This document shows, piece by piece, positions 48,801-57,309 of a stretch of 64,000 nt of DNA. The notes beneath the pieces were generated by a model that worked only from the letters and a program-made list of their open reading frames with translations, ran no database searches and was not told the DNA's origin. Positions within the stretch are counted from its first letter, which is position 1; every line of letters starts with the position of its first letter. The position numbers and the translations under genes are program-made. Source of the stretch: a virus; IMG/VR virus record IMGVR_UViG_3300035698_018317, positions 1-64,000 of that record. One strand, 5' to 3'.

Positions 48801-49004
48801 AGAATTTATCCACCACAACCGGGATATGATTTCGACTCCATAGATAGAAGAGGGCAGGAAATAATCGAATACGAAATAGCAACCGCAACGCCCCTAGCCA
48901 TGCTTGGGCTTCCTATGGCATTGAGTGCCACCCCCGGAGAAGACCATACTGTGCAACAAGAAAGTATTAATTTTGTAGTTGAGTGGCAAGATGAAGGAAA
49001 ATAA
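45828..49004 (+). CDS. large baseplate protein with gpI-like domain, 1058 aa
   Basis: GTG start at 45828 with AAGGAG 5 bases upstream. Residues about 200-310 carry the phage tail protein I signature: YITLLERYRAEMFKMTLSD, then FLPVLGDTFGLQLRSEDPTLWRRQIKRAIPLFKQKGTLKGLNSAL. gpI sits at the wedge tip and holds tail fibres. N-terminal residues 1-200 and the large beta-rich, Thr/Asp-rich C-terminal region are extra. T4 gp7 is of similar size and may be the equivalent, so fusion of gpI with fibre-carrier parts is likely. Confidence 0.78.
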   Translation: MSKKIYENPTIADEVLFEFETPDAEGCLTANPYRIDTVKIFYIERNFTGGNYGRLIEETPNADLNAELALALEVACDDPTEENLANVTFIRTELELNTNREVTFYSEAKVVKQNGNDTIPAWLSTGDEEDYEVELVSEDSDGFTQYGHFQLLWNPLGMMAGDYVFQWTWTSYDSSLDDKISNYFAFSLGGATQMTTSIPTHFTDPEKYITLLERYRAEMFKMTLSDVDLSPWVLLGMDNAVADGFKFLEDLANQTVDLVDANAVAEGFLPVLGDTFGLQLRSEDPTLWRRQIKRAIPLFKQKGTLKGLNSALSQANIILKKLTIYWQVISSYTYQEDFDVTEDYETVFDLTRTALVPVDSNFEMYYRAADSETWDELVISDYGTFAASTVTWIGSTAPTPLALMTGDSIRVIYKVKEIPNATEQALETYIRTLPISDQRDERDQLYPPKNWNVRLIEEDDALFDEIIEVRNPYFDSLVYGDVRTEFPYSENIYNMEEYNGSKRESTNPCDIDKEFLDPCSGGISSKFSVDIEIENMSNERVLEAQEIIQEFKPFHAVLYSINLLGSLNEFIEPPVEQITTLIQIDKTDVTLVDPVQTIFNRSMDPSTYESILRDTLATSTTVVSGVGGTGSNSDVALFAPNVLINAFTPDLDDDTLTQLKVLAPSANVGTYSIDNPTEHEAIISGSLPPEAPLLNTSSFTFRLSNEIIRQTAAASITQDDVFGFSDDSVNYVALGVQTERDVLEGFATNPYQINIPAYGGPFNIEQILPDGSLVLDTDGSLPLINTTGITYTLLDGDGATVATSASGVLTVKRRAIVTLRDNLGDVVLIRGVSITATTIDDIRNYIDIGNYTTYNSVEYFVSGFIENETLSFYIDGFTDGSVSGVTVIVEDRVIENETGYFSYRGLTLTTVIDYEATLDIQNGANPPAVPVDEDIFKENFLILIGSDYFAISEIDGTTITLSGLPQNWPTGGTPVTFDILQFEKDEVSIAERIYPPQPGYDFDSIDRRGQEIIEYEIATATPLAMLGLPMALSATPGEDHTVQQESINFVVEWQDEGK

Positions 49005-49474
49005 TGAAAATAGATGAAATAAAACCTAAAGGTCAAGTAGAGATTGTTATAGAAAATACTGACGGTGAAGTAGAAACCCGAGTGTTTGACAATACTGTAT
49101 TAACAAACGGACGTAATGCATTGGCCAATTGTTTGGCAAATCAAATCGGTGATAGTTTTACTTTCTATATAGACAGAATGTTATATGGAGGTAGTGGAAC
49201 TTCTGGTGGAGTTCCTAAATATGTAAGTACGAGTAGGAACGGGTTATTTGGAGCTACATTGGCTAACAAGCCAGTCATAGCAACAATCGACCCTGCAATA
49301 CCTTCTCAAGTAACATTTACATCTGTTTTATCATTTGATGATGCAAACACCACATTGAATGAAATAGCATTACGAATGAATAATGAAGATTTATACAGTA
49401 TGGCGACATTCCCAGATTTAAACAAAACAAATAGCGTACAAATTACATTCAATTGGCGTATTTCTTTTGTTTAG
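49004..49474 (+). CDS. baseplate or fibre-linked protein, 156 aa
   Basis: ATG 49004 overlaps the preceding stop (ATAATG). Starts MKIDEIKPKGQVEIVIENTDGEVETRVFDNTVLTNGRNALANCLAN, a layout common in short phage tail proteins that begin with a beta hairpin, then a n-G-r-n-x-L-a helix. The rest is beta-rich (DSFTFYIDRMLYGG). A role as fibre connector is inferred from position only. Confidence 0.6.
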   Translation: MKIDEIKPKGQVEIVIENTDGEVETRVFDNTVLTNGRNALANCLANQIGDSFTFYIDRMLYGGSGTSGGVPKYVSTSRNGLFGATLANKPVIATIDPAIPSQVTFTSVLSFDDANTTLNEIALRMNNEDLYSMATFPDLNKTNSVQITFNWRISFV

Positions 49475-49492
49475 GATATATAAGATAGAAAA

Positions 49493-50344
49493 ATGCCTGA
49501 TATTTCATTAATACCGGAAGTTCTATATGACCCGCTGCAACCTTATCAGTGGATATACGATAATCTACCTTTAGAGAATATTCTTCTCAGACAGGATATG
49601 ATTAATTCAGCAGTTGATGTTAACTCGGATATCCTTGTTGATAGTATCGGTACAGCCGGGACATTAAGCAATAGATTAGATGTATCTTTAGAGGATAATG
49701 GATATCTGAAAGTTTCGGCAATTAATGTTGCTGACCATGACATCGCTTTTCATACGGATGGAGTTAGAACATTAACGGCATCAGATATTTCTATAATAGA
49801 CCCTCTTGATGTTTATCAATTACCAAGTATTGTTTCTTTCATAAGAATGTTAGGAGCAGAAAGAGATAAATTACTTTTAGTTTCTGATGAGGCAACATCA
49901 TTACGACTTCAACTTTTCACAGAAGATATATCTAATACTGTTTTATTTGATGATGAAATTGTTGAATTAGTAGATACAGATACCATTACATGGGAGATAG
50001 AAGAACCCAACAAAATTAAGGCAAGAATGGCCTTTCCTTCTGCTGCAGCGCATGAACATAATTATGATTTAACTCCTGTCCATGCAAATATACCGACACC
50101 AGACTATACTAATTATAAGACTACTTCTGCTTCAACACCGTATATGGAAGATAGCTTAAGAGTTTATATAAATGGAATCAGGCTAAACGAAGATGATTTA
50201 GTATATGTCCCTAGTGCTGCCGCCAGTCCTACTTTCTCACAACTAAAGTTTACCGGGAATTATTCCGCTGGAACTTTTGCTCTAAGCAGTGCTATTACAG
50301 TAGCCGATGTAATCAAAATCGACTTTGACGTAAGCCTAGTTTAA
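49493..50344 (+). CDS. tail fibre-type protein, 283 aa
   Basis: ATG 49493. Beta-rich, Asp/Thr/Ser-rich throughout (DSIGTAGTLSNRLDVSLEDNGYLKVSA), with a C-terminal LRVYINGIRLNEDDLVYVPSAAASPTFSQLKFTGNYS domain that resembles the distal domain of other phage appendage proteins (v-YINGirl...). No catalytic motif. It follows the baseplate genes directly. Confidence 0.6.
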   Translation: MPDISLIPEVLYDPLQPYQWIYDNLPLENILLRQDMINSAVDVNSDILVDSIGTAGTLSNRLDVSLEDNGYLKVSAINVADHDIAFHTDGVRTLTASDISIIDPLDVYQLPSIVSFIRMLGAERDKLLLVSDEATSLRLQLFTEDISNTVLFDDEIVELVDTDTITWEIEEPNKIKARMAFPSAAAHEHNYDLTPVHANIPTPDYTNYKTTSASTPYMEDSLRVYINGIRLNEDDLVYVPSAAASPTFSQLKFTGNYSAGTFALSSAITVADVIKIDFDVSLV

Positions 50345-50364
50345 ATATTAAATTGGTTTTAAAA

Positions 50365-50919
50365 ATGATTGATAAAAAACATGAATTCGGGTTCATTGTG
50401 CTTTCCCCAGAACATAATATGGGTTTGCTGCAATCTACCATGATGTCAATAAATCGTGAGTATAAAAAATCCAATGTATTATGTGTTGTAGGAGATACCG
50501 CAAAAGAAAAAGACATAGAAAATATGACTAAGTTCTGTCCTGTGGTTAAAGGAAAGAACACAATTACATCTCTTATTAATACAGGGCTTGAAAATGGCTG
50601 GCCTGAATGGAATATATTAGTTTTTGCTGGGACTCAAGTAAAAAGAATTCTTACAAAAAAGATTTTCTTATTCGCAACGAATAAGAAAGATGTCTTATTT
50701 CCTATTGTTGTAGATTATAACAGGCGTGGTTTTCCTATTCATATTTATAAAGATTTTCCAGAAGCCACATTAAATGGAATGACAATGCATAAAAGTACAT
50801 TTGATGCTGTTGGAAAATTTTCTGAAAACCCCATAAAAGTATCTAAGCAATTTTGGGGACTAGATGCCATAGACTATGGATGTAAATTTAAAGCTGTTCT
50901 TGGGGCTAAAGTAATTTAA
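50365..50919 (+). CDS. glycosyltransferase-like protein, 184 aa
   Basis: ATG 50365; a TTG at 50353 is a weaker alternative. EFGFIVLSPEHNMGLLQSTMMSINREYKKSNVLCVVGDTAKEKD begins like the first Rossmann strand and helix of GT-A-type sugar transferases. ITSLINTGLENGWPEWNILVFAGTQVKR supports this, but I do not see a clean DxD. It might glycosylate tail proteins or host surface; this is tentative. Confidence 0.45.
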   Translation: MIDKKHEFGFIVLSPEHNMGLLQSTMMSINREYKKSNVLCVVGDTAKEKDIENMTKFCPVVKGKNTITSLINTGLENGWPEWNILVFAGTQVKRILTKKIFLFATNKKDVLFPIVVDYNRRGFPIHIYKDFPEATLNGMTMHKSTFDAVGKFSENPIKVSKQFWGLDAIDYGCKFKAVLGAKVI

Positions 50920-51440
50920 ACGTCCCCATAAACAAAACTCCATTCATCTTTATCTTTATGAAGTCCTTCATCTACCTCTTTTAGATACTCAAATAACTTT
51001 TCCCAATTAGGGAACATGAATTCAATGGGGATGAAGCCATAATACCAAACGGGGATATAAGAAATATCATTTTGATTAGTTACTAATAAAGCAGGTTTTT
51101 TTAAGTTATCTGCCACTACGATTTCATGAACGGTTCCTGCTGTGGGAACTTTATATGGCAGATAAGAGATTGTAAAATCTTGTCTGTCTATTGTGCCCAA
51201 ATCTTTTCTAACGAAGGCTTTAGCGATTTGGGCTATTTTTTCATAATCTTTAGCGGCTTGTGCTTTTTTGATTTCTGGAACCCATTGTTGTTTAGGGTCT
51301 GTAAATGGGTCAAATACGTTTATGCCTAAATTTTCAGATAATACATTTTTAGGATAATCTCTCCATCCTGCTTGTCCGTATTGAATTGGACCACCTAAAT
51401 AGCAAGACTTTCCTTTTAAATAACCTGTTTTTATACTCAT
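50916..51440 (-). CDS. nucleoside 2-deoxyribosyltransferase-like protein, 174 aa
   Basis: The ATG at 51440 (MSIKTGYLKGKSCYLGGPIQYG) is preferred over one at 51476 whose extra residues are hydrophobic and overlap the divergent gene. CYLGGPI near the N-terminus, VRKDLGTIDRQDFTISYLPYKVPTAGTVHEIVVAD (about 80-117) with a D, then a G-x-x-x-E, match the family's nucleoside-binding and catalytic E pattern. Such enzymes exchange bases between deoxynucleosides. It is the only minus-strand gene inside the plus-strand late module. Confidence 0.65.
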   Translation of the reverse strand: MSIKTGYLKGKSCYLGGPIQYGQAGWRDYPKNVLSENLGINVFDPFTDPKQQWVPEIKKAQAAKDYEKIAQIAKAFVRKDLGTIDRQDFTISYLPYKVPTAGTVHEIVVADNLKKPALLVTNQNDISYIPVWYYGFIPIEFMFPNWEKLFEYLKEVDEGLHKDKDEWSFVYGDV

Positions 51441-51469
51441 ATAATATAAGATAAAAAAAAGGAGTTCAA

Positions 51470-52117
51470 ATGTCAAGTGAATTAAAGAATAAAATAAAAA
51501 AATTAATGAAAAATGAGATAGTAGAAAGACACAGCTTTTTTCAGCTTAAATATTTTGTCATAGGCAAAGAACCCACCACACAAGCAAAATTGTGGAGATG
51601 CATAAGAGAATTAGAATCACGTAACAAATCTTTGCAAGCCATTGAGTTAGAGATTGAAGAAGCAAATGATGATGTTGAACTGCTACATATAAAGACAAAA
51701 GACATGATTCATAACGGGACGGCGTTTGTGGATGATGATGAAACAAACAAAATATTAGTAAGAAAAAATGAAAGAAAAACAAAATCATTAGTTGATAAGT
51801 TAAATGATTTAAAAAGAAAAAAGAGATATATAGAAGAAGAGGCTGCGTTCTTCGTGGAAGCGTTTGAGTCTCTTGAAAAAGTAGAAAAGATTAAATCTTT
51901 TGACGATTTAGAAGCTCAAACAGAATATTGGAATGAAAAATTAAAACAAGACCTTAATCTTAAAATGATTTTGCGTCAACCGTTTGATACAGAGCTTACG
52001 AAAACTATATTAGCGTTAGATGATAAAACACCTGTAAAACAACAGATGTGCAACGTATTAGAAACATTAAGAGGCCCAGATGCAGCGTCGAAAAAACCAC
52101 AATTGGAGAATAAATAA
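51470..52117 (+). CDS. coiled-coil protein of the tail region, 215 aa
   Basis: ATG 51470 after AAAAGGAG. Almost all helical: basic N-terminus (NKIKKLMKNEIVERHSFF), a long coiled segment (RELESRNKSLQAIELEIEEANDD and KLNDLKRKKRYIEEEAAFF). No family is recognised. Position between the fibre-type and PKD-domain genes suggests fibre assembly or head-tail scaffold; not shown. Confidence 0.55.
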   Translation: MSSELKNKIKKLMKNEIVERHSFFQLKYFVIGKEPTTQAKLWRCIRELESRNKSLQAIELEIEEANDDVELLHIKTKDMIHNGTAFVDDDETNKILVRKNERKTKSLVDKLNDLKRKKRYIEEEAAFFVEAFESLEKVEKIKSFDDLEAQTEYWNEKLKQDLNLKMILRQPFDTELTKTILALDDKTPVKQQMCNVLETLRGPDAASKKPQLENK

Positions 52118-52120
52118 ATA

Positions 52121-53110
52121 ATGCCTACTAGGATTTCTAGTTTAGATGATGGATATGAGGCGGGGCAACTTTCTGTATTCCCAGAAGCTTTGGATGATAA
52201 GGAAGATTTATACGAGGCCCATAATAATGCCGAATCTGTTTTAACCCAGAGTTTAACATATAATGGGAGAAATATTGTTGTTGAAGATGCAACAGGATTT
52301 CCTCAAACGGGTATTGTTCGCTTAGGACAAAGAGCTAATTCATACCCTTCCCCAGAATTAATTTACTATGGTTCAAGAAGTGATAATGTATTCACAGACC
52401 TTGTACGTGGTTTTGCGGGTTCAACCACTGGGGCATGGCCAAGTCACAACACTTATGTGTCAAATTCTGTAGTGGCAGAGCATCACAATGCTTCTAAGGA
52501 TGCAATAATAAATATAGAGAATGATTTAGGTTTAGAAAAATTTCCAGATGAAGATTCTCTAAATGGAATTTTACAGGCATTAGAAATAAAATATCTTGCT
52601 CCAAAACCAAGTTATCGTGCCTACCCATTAAAAGGACCGCCGCCAATGGACGTTACTTTTCATAGTGTTTCAGAAGGTCATATTATAAGATATTTCTGGG
52701 ATTTCGGAGATGGGACTACTTCCACAGAAAGGAACCCTTTCCACACGTATACGCAGGAAGGAATTTACACAGTTAGATTAAATACTATTTCTTCTAGTGG
52801 TGCTCAGGGCATATCCATCAAAAGTGGGTATATAACTATTGATGAAAACGAAGTAATACCGTTTGCTTACACAACGGCTACTACTGGAACTACAGCCGAT
52901 ACGTTTACTTTCGTAGACCAAACAGATGGAGATATAGCACAAAGACACTGGGTTTTCGGAGATGGTAATAGCTCAACAATTACCGACCCAGACGTTCATA
53001 CTACGACGCATAGTTATAGCACGGCGGGTGAATACAGACCAACATTAGTTGTTGTCTTTAGTGACCAAACGTATAAACGTGCTTTTTTAGAAACAATTAC
53101 GGTGACATAA
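52121..53110 (+). CDS. PKD-domain tail protein, 329 aa
   Basis: N-terminal domain (YEAHNNAESVLTQ...VAEHHNASKDAIINIENDLGL, about residues 30-145) is shared with the next two genes. Then two PKD-type Ig folds: DVTFHSVSEGHIIRYFWDFGDGTTSTERNPFHTYTQEGIYTVRL (about 178-225) and FTFVDQTDGDIAQRHWVFGDGNSSTITDP...HSYSTAGEYRPTLVV (about 265-315). PKD domains on phage fibres bind sugars or proteins. RBS GGAGAATAAATA precedes the ATG. Confidence 0.78.
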   Translation: MPTRISSLDDGYEAGQLSVFPEALDDKEDLYEAHNNAESVLTQSLTYNGRNIVVEDATGFPQTGIVRLGQRANSYPSPELIYYGSRSDNVFTDLVRGFAGSTTGAWPSHNTYVSNSVVAEHHNASKDAIINIENDLGLEKFPDEDSLNGILQALEIKYLAPKPSYRAYPLKGPPPMDVTFHSVSEGHIIRYFWDFGDGTTSTERNPFHTYTQEGIYTVRLNTISSSGAQGISIKSGYITIDENEVIPFAYTTATTGTTADTFTFVDQTDGDIAQRHWVFGDGNSSTITDPDVHTTTHSYSTAGEYRPTLVVVFSDQTYKRAFLETITVT

Positions 53111-53111
53111 T

Positions 53112-55403
53112 ATGACGATACCTACATCAAGCAATTTCCCTACAACATTTGATTCCGATAGTAATCTGTACGAGGTACATGATGCTCTGAGGGTTCGTCT
53201 ATCAGAAGATTATACTCCGGGGGATACGTCTATAACAATAGAAGGTGATGCGGATACAATAGCAAAATTTCCATCCACTGGATTGATTACTCTTACAGAG
53301 CAAATAAGTGAAATTGATGACCGAGCAATAAGTTTTTATTATGCTTCTAGAACTTTAACTACATTTGATGGATTAGAAATATTATCTGGATTTGACGATG
53401 ATGTTGTGAAACCAGCCACATTAACAAATGTAACACAAAATGTTATGGCATCTCATCACAATAACATCAAAGATGCTATTATTGCTATAGAAGAATTTGT
53501 TGGAGTACAAGGAACTGTTGACACAATGCCTTTTGGGGATACTATGACTGGAAGAATTAATTTTCTTCGTAATTTAGTTTTAACACCTAGAGCTTGGTTC
53601 ACTTCAGATAAAAAGGTTGGCCTTGTCCCGTTAGAAGTAGATTTTACAGACCAGAGTTTTCGTCTAGGTGACGGTTCCGTTACTTTCTTATGGGATTTTG
53701 GAGACCAAAACCCATCATACATTTCATTTGCATCACTCAATACAATATCTGTTATTAGTTATGTGCCAACAGACGAAGTAAATGTTCTGGTGCAAGACCT
53801 AGATGGTGGAAATGTAACAAAAACTTATTCTACTCCCGGCATTTATGATGTAACACTTACAGTTACGAATGAACATGGACAAGATGTAGTAGAGTTTAAA
53901 AACTTCATAGAAGCACGAACAGCCGCTCCTTTAGAGGCTGATGTAGAGTTTGATGCCACCACTGTTCAAAACAGTTCTCTTGGAGACACTACTCCTTTAT
54001 TTGACAGATTAGCAACGGCTCCGGGTGGTCCTTGGACTATACCACCTACAATACGTTCAAAAATAAATACGCTTGTAACAATGGAAGTACCAACTGGAGA
54101 AGACCCGTTAACACCGGGATACTCATATGCTGGCGAAGAATTAAGTAATGGAGTGGCTATTGACCCAATTATTAGCTATACGTGGTCGCTTGGAGACGAT
54201 TTAACGCATTCTAACAGCATGGGAGCCAGAGCTTCATACGGAATTGGTGGTGTATATGATATGAAACTCAGAACAGATACAAGTTTTGGGTCATATAGAA
54301 TTACAACATATGAAAACGTAATTGATATTATTGAAAATAGAAACCTTTGGTTGTTTACGAAGAACGGGAATGAAGTAAAAGGCAATGAGTTTGGACTAAT
54401 AAGTGAAACATTCAAAATAGCAACACAAACACTAACAGTTGCTCAGAATGATAAATTTTTGAATGGGACCGGAGAAGAAACAAGAGCCAAAAGAGAATTT
54501 AATAGGAATGTAAGTTTCACAAATGTTAATACAACTTCTTCAGGTAGTAGTGGAGAAGGACTTGCTGTATGGTCTAGTGGCGGAATTGCTGGTAGCGCAT
54601 TAAGCATACAAACTGTAGAGGCTTTTAAATATAATGGGTTTGATGACACATACACAGACCCCGCAATTACTATAACAAGACCGTGGAACTGGGTCTTCTT
54701 AAATTCTGGTAATCTTGCATACTTCCTGTTTGGCCCTGACCCACTTGCTACTCCAAACACAAACTTAACTAATCAAGAAAAAACAATATTAAACATGTCA
54801 ACGTTTACTGACTCGGATGAAACATTAGTGAATTCGAATTATTTAAACGGTGCTGAAGAGTTGCAAGAAAATCCAACAGACGGTTATACAGCAGGAGAAC
54901 CAGATTCAGGAAGGTTCTCAGTATATCGCTCTGCTTGGAAAGACCAATCAGGTTATTTCTTAAGAAATGATGGAGTGGGAGAGTTCTTCAGAATAAAAAG
55001 TTTTTATCAAACAAGTGGCACGTTAACAGAAACCGTTCAAAACTTGATAAAGTTACCAGATATGACGGGAACCACTAAATTAGAAGGTGAATTAGTAAGC
55101 ATGAGTAATGGCTTGTTCTTCTTTAACAATAGTGGAAGTATTTCCGCATATAATGATAATTCTGGGGTTTGGGAAACAGGGTCTTCTATAGTTACTAGTT
55201 TTAGAAATCTACAAGATTCAACGGCAAATGATTTCGATAACCCTGCCAATACTCTTTTGGCGACAAGTGATGGAGACAGAATAGCCTACCTCAGTTATGA
55301 TTATAGTACTAATGCAATGATAAAATTCAATGGAGTAGATTTAACATTTACTTTACTTAGTTCACGACCTAGTGGAGACCAATGGGCGATGGGAGTATAT
55401 TAA
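53112..55403 (+). CDS. PKD-domain tail/adhesin protein, 763 aa
   Basis: Begins MTIPTSSNFPTTFDSDSNLYEVHDALRVRLSED. It has the shared N-terminal domain with ASHHNNIKDAIIAIEEFVG at about 113-131. One PKD unit (VDFTDQSFRLGDGSVTFLWDFGDQNPS...KTYSTPGIYDVTLTVTNEHG, about 175-262) follows, with one more PKD-like segment near 350-395 (ISYTWSLGDDLTHS). The C-terminal 350 residues are beta-rich with Asn/Ser/Thr patches and may be the receptor-binding end. A 1-base gap separates it from the preceding gene. Confidence 0.75.
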   Translation: MTIPTSSNFPTTFDSDSNLYEVHDALRVRLSEDYTPGDTSITIEGDADTIAKFPSTGLITLTEQISEIDDRAISFYYASRTLTTFDGLEILSGFDDDVVKPATLTNVTQNVMASHHNNIKDAIIAIEEFVGVQGTVDTMPFGDTMTGRINFLRNLVLTPRAWFTSDKKVGLVPLEVDFTDQSFRLGDGSVTFLWDFGDQNPSYISFASLNTISVISYVPTDEVNVLVQDLDGGNVTKTYSTPGIYDVTLTVTNEHGQDVVEFKNFIEARTAAPLEADVEFDATTVQNSSLGDTTPLFDRLATAPGGPWTIPPTIRSKINTLVTMEVPTGEDPLTPGYSYAGEELSNGVAIDPIISYTWSLGDDLTHSNSMGARASYGIGGVYDMKLRTDTSFGSYRITTYENVIDIIENRNLWLFTKNGNEVKGNEFGLISETFKIATQTLTVAQNDKFLNGTGEETRAKREFNRNVSFTNVNTTSSGSSGEGLAVWSSGGIAGSALSIQTVEAFKYNGFDDTYTDPAITITRPWNWVFLNSGNLAYFLFGPDPLATPNTNLTNQEKTILNMSTFTDSDETLVNSNYLNGAEELQENPTDGYTAGEPDSGRFSVYRSAWKDQSGYFLRNDGVGEFFRIKSFYQTSGTLTETVQNLIKLPDMTGTTKLEGELVSMSNGLFFFNNSGSISAYNDNSGVWETGSSIVTSFRNLQDSTANDFDNPANTLLATSDGDRIAYLSYDYSTNAMIKFNGVDLTFTLLSSRPSGDQWAMGVY

Positions 55404-55404
55404 T

Positions 55405-57309
55405 ATGGCAACGAGTTTTCCACCAATTCCGGTTTTTCCAGCAGCAATAGATTCTGATTATACATTATTCTTAGTGTATAATACTTCTGAAGCTCAATTG
55501 TCTAGCAATAATCAGCCATGGTCAAATGAAATTTCAATAGTGCCAGTAGGCGACAATGACCTTGAACAATGGGGCGACAATGGTTTTGCTAATATATCTG
55601 GTGAATTATTTTACTATGATGCCGTTACCAAGAATGCCGCTGGAAAGATAAAAACACTTAGAAGGTGTGCTAGAAATTTGTCCGGTTCTCAAACTCAATA
55701 CAATCCATCTGGAACTTGGGTGAGGGGATATGTTGTAGCAGAACATCATAATCAATTGGTAGACACTACCTTAAAATTAGAAAACTATATTGGGATAAAC
55801 TACTCGACAAACACACTTACTTTAGATTATAAAATAAGAGATTTATTATCTGTTCCTGATTTCACAGATGACCACGGATGTGCTGACGTAGTGTTTACTT
55901 TTATTATTGACGAAAGTGCAAGCAATAATTCTGTTGGGACAGTAGTTGTTTTTAAGGTAGTTATAACTGGTACTTTTAATAGTTATGTGTTAGATTTTGG
56001 AGACGGCAACACAACAACAGATTTAGAAGGAACTCACACATACGCCACAAATATCACCCCAGAACCAGTTGTAATTGTTTCTAATGAAACATGCGAGATT
56101 GTTCAAACTCCGTATAATTTTGCTAATCCTAATGAGCCACCTACAGAGGAAGATGAAAGATTTGAAATACCAATACCGGAAGTGCCTGAATTCCCGGCAA
56201 TACTTATACCTGAAATAGATGTACCAGAAACAACGTTGACATTACCTCAAATAGTTTTCCCGTGTTTGGATATTGCGTTAAATCCAATGAGTATTATTTT
56301 TGTTCCACCAAATCCAGTGCCAAGTATCATTGAATTTGGGCCTGTGGATATACCTTCTATTATCAGTGTAACTGATAGCATACCTTCTATTATCAGTGTA
56401 ATAGATAGTATACCTTCTGTTATCAGTTTAATAGGTAGCCTACCTTCTGTTATCAGTTTAATAGCTGATTTAACAAATATTACTCTTATTGGACTAGCAG
56501 ATATTACTCTTATTGGCGTAACAGATATTACTCTTATTGGCATATCAGATATTAGTCTTCTAGGAGTAGAAGATATTACTCTTATTGGCATATCAGATAT
56601 TAGCCTTCTTGGAATATCAGACATTAATCTTCTAGGAGTAGAAGATATTACTCTTATTGGAATATCAAATATTAATCTTCTTGGAATATCAGACATTAAT
56701 CTTCTTGGAATACGAGATATTAGCCTTTATGGAATACGGGATATTAGTCTTATTGTTCCTGATATTACCGTATCTATTGTATGTAGTAGTGGTGCCGCTG
56801 TCATGGGCTTGGAAGCTCCTGTTGAAGCTATGGCTAGTTTCGATACTGGTTCCGAAGCTATCCCCAATGTAACTGAGTTCAGTAAAGAAGACGGGACTAT
56901 TTTGGACCAAAGGGAAGTAGAAAGATTATCAGAAGATATAAAATTAATTCATAATTTACCGATGGAAATACAACTTAATTCTGAAACCCTTCCAGAATCT
57001 ATTAAAATAGATTCATCAGATATTCCCGGTGTAATAGATTTGAAATTAGACGGCAATTTCCCATCTGTGTTGAAAATAGATGCTAGTGGTTTGCCAGAAA
57101 GTATTCAGGTCATTGGTATACCTGAATCTATAGAATTAAAAGGAACTATTCCTGACGAAATTAAAATAACTGCACCAGAAGATTTAGAAGTGCCACTAGT
57201 TTATAGAGGTGGCCCTATACCTATAAAATTTGATGAAACGGCATTCCAAAATGCGGATGGTGAAGACTTCCCGTGTTTTGCTATCGTTCCTTGTCCTTCT
57301 AAAAAATGA
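55405..57309 (+). CDS. PKD-like tail protein with 8-residue hydrophobic repeats, 634 aa
   Basis: ATG 55405 is used; a frame from 55372 lies inside the previous gene. The shared N-terminal domain ends EHHNQLVDTTLKLENYIGI (about 112-130). A PKD-like segment has FNSYVLDFGDGNTTTDLEGTHTY (about 190-212). Residues about 320-455 are tandem repeats: first a 10-residue type (SIPSIISVID), then an 8-residue type (DITLIGIS, DISLLGVE). The end returns to Pro/Glu/Ile strings (LPESIQVIGIPESIELKG). The repeats suggest a beta-solenoid or stalk. Confidence 0.72.
   Translation: MATSFPPIPVFPAAIDSDYTLFLVYNTSEAQLSSNNQPWSNEISIVPVGDNDLEQWGDNGFANISGELFYYDAVTKNAAGKIKTLRRCARNLSGSQTQYNPSGTWVRGYVVAEHHNQLVDTTLKLENYIGINYSTNTLTLDYKIRDLLSVPDFTDDHGCADVVFTFIIDESASNNSVGTVVVFKVVITGTFNSYVLDFGDGNTTTDLEGTHTYATNITPEPVVIVSNETCEIVQTPYNFANPNEPPTEEDERFEIPIPEVPEFPAILIPEIDVPETTLTLPQIVFPCLDIALNPMSIIFVPPNPVPSIIEFGPVDIPSIISVTDSIPSIISVIDSIPSVISLIGSLPSVISLIADLTNITLIGLADITLIGVTDITLIGISDISLLGVEDITLIGISDISLLGISDINLLGVEDITLIGISNINLLGISDINLLGIRDISLYGIRDISLIVPDITVSIVCSSGAAVMGLEAPVEAMASFDTGSEAIPNVTEFSKEDGTILDQREVERLSEDIKLIHNLPMEIQLNSETLPESIKIDSSDIPGVIDLKLDGNFPSVLKIDASGLPESIQVIGIPESIELKGTIPDEIKITAPEDLEVPLVYRGGPIPIKFDETAFQNADGEDFPCFAIVPCPSKK
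56355..56772 (+). repeat. tandem coding repeats, periods 30 and then 24 bases
   Basis: Bases 56355-56470 have a 30-base period (ATACCTTCTATTATCAGTGT-type units). From 56473 to about 56765 the period is 24 bases with units such as GATATTACTCTTATTGGCAT and GATATTAGTCTTCT. DNA identity is high between non-adjacent copies, so copy number is likely to vary. Confidence 0.85.
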
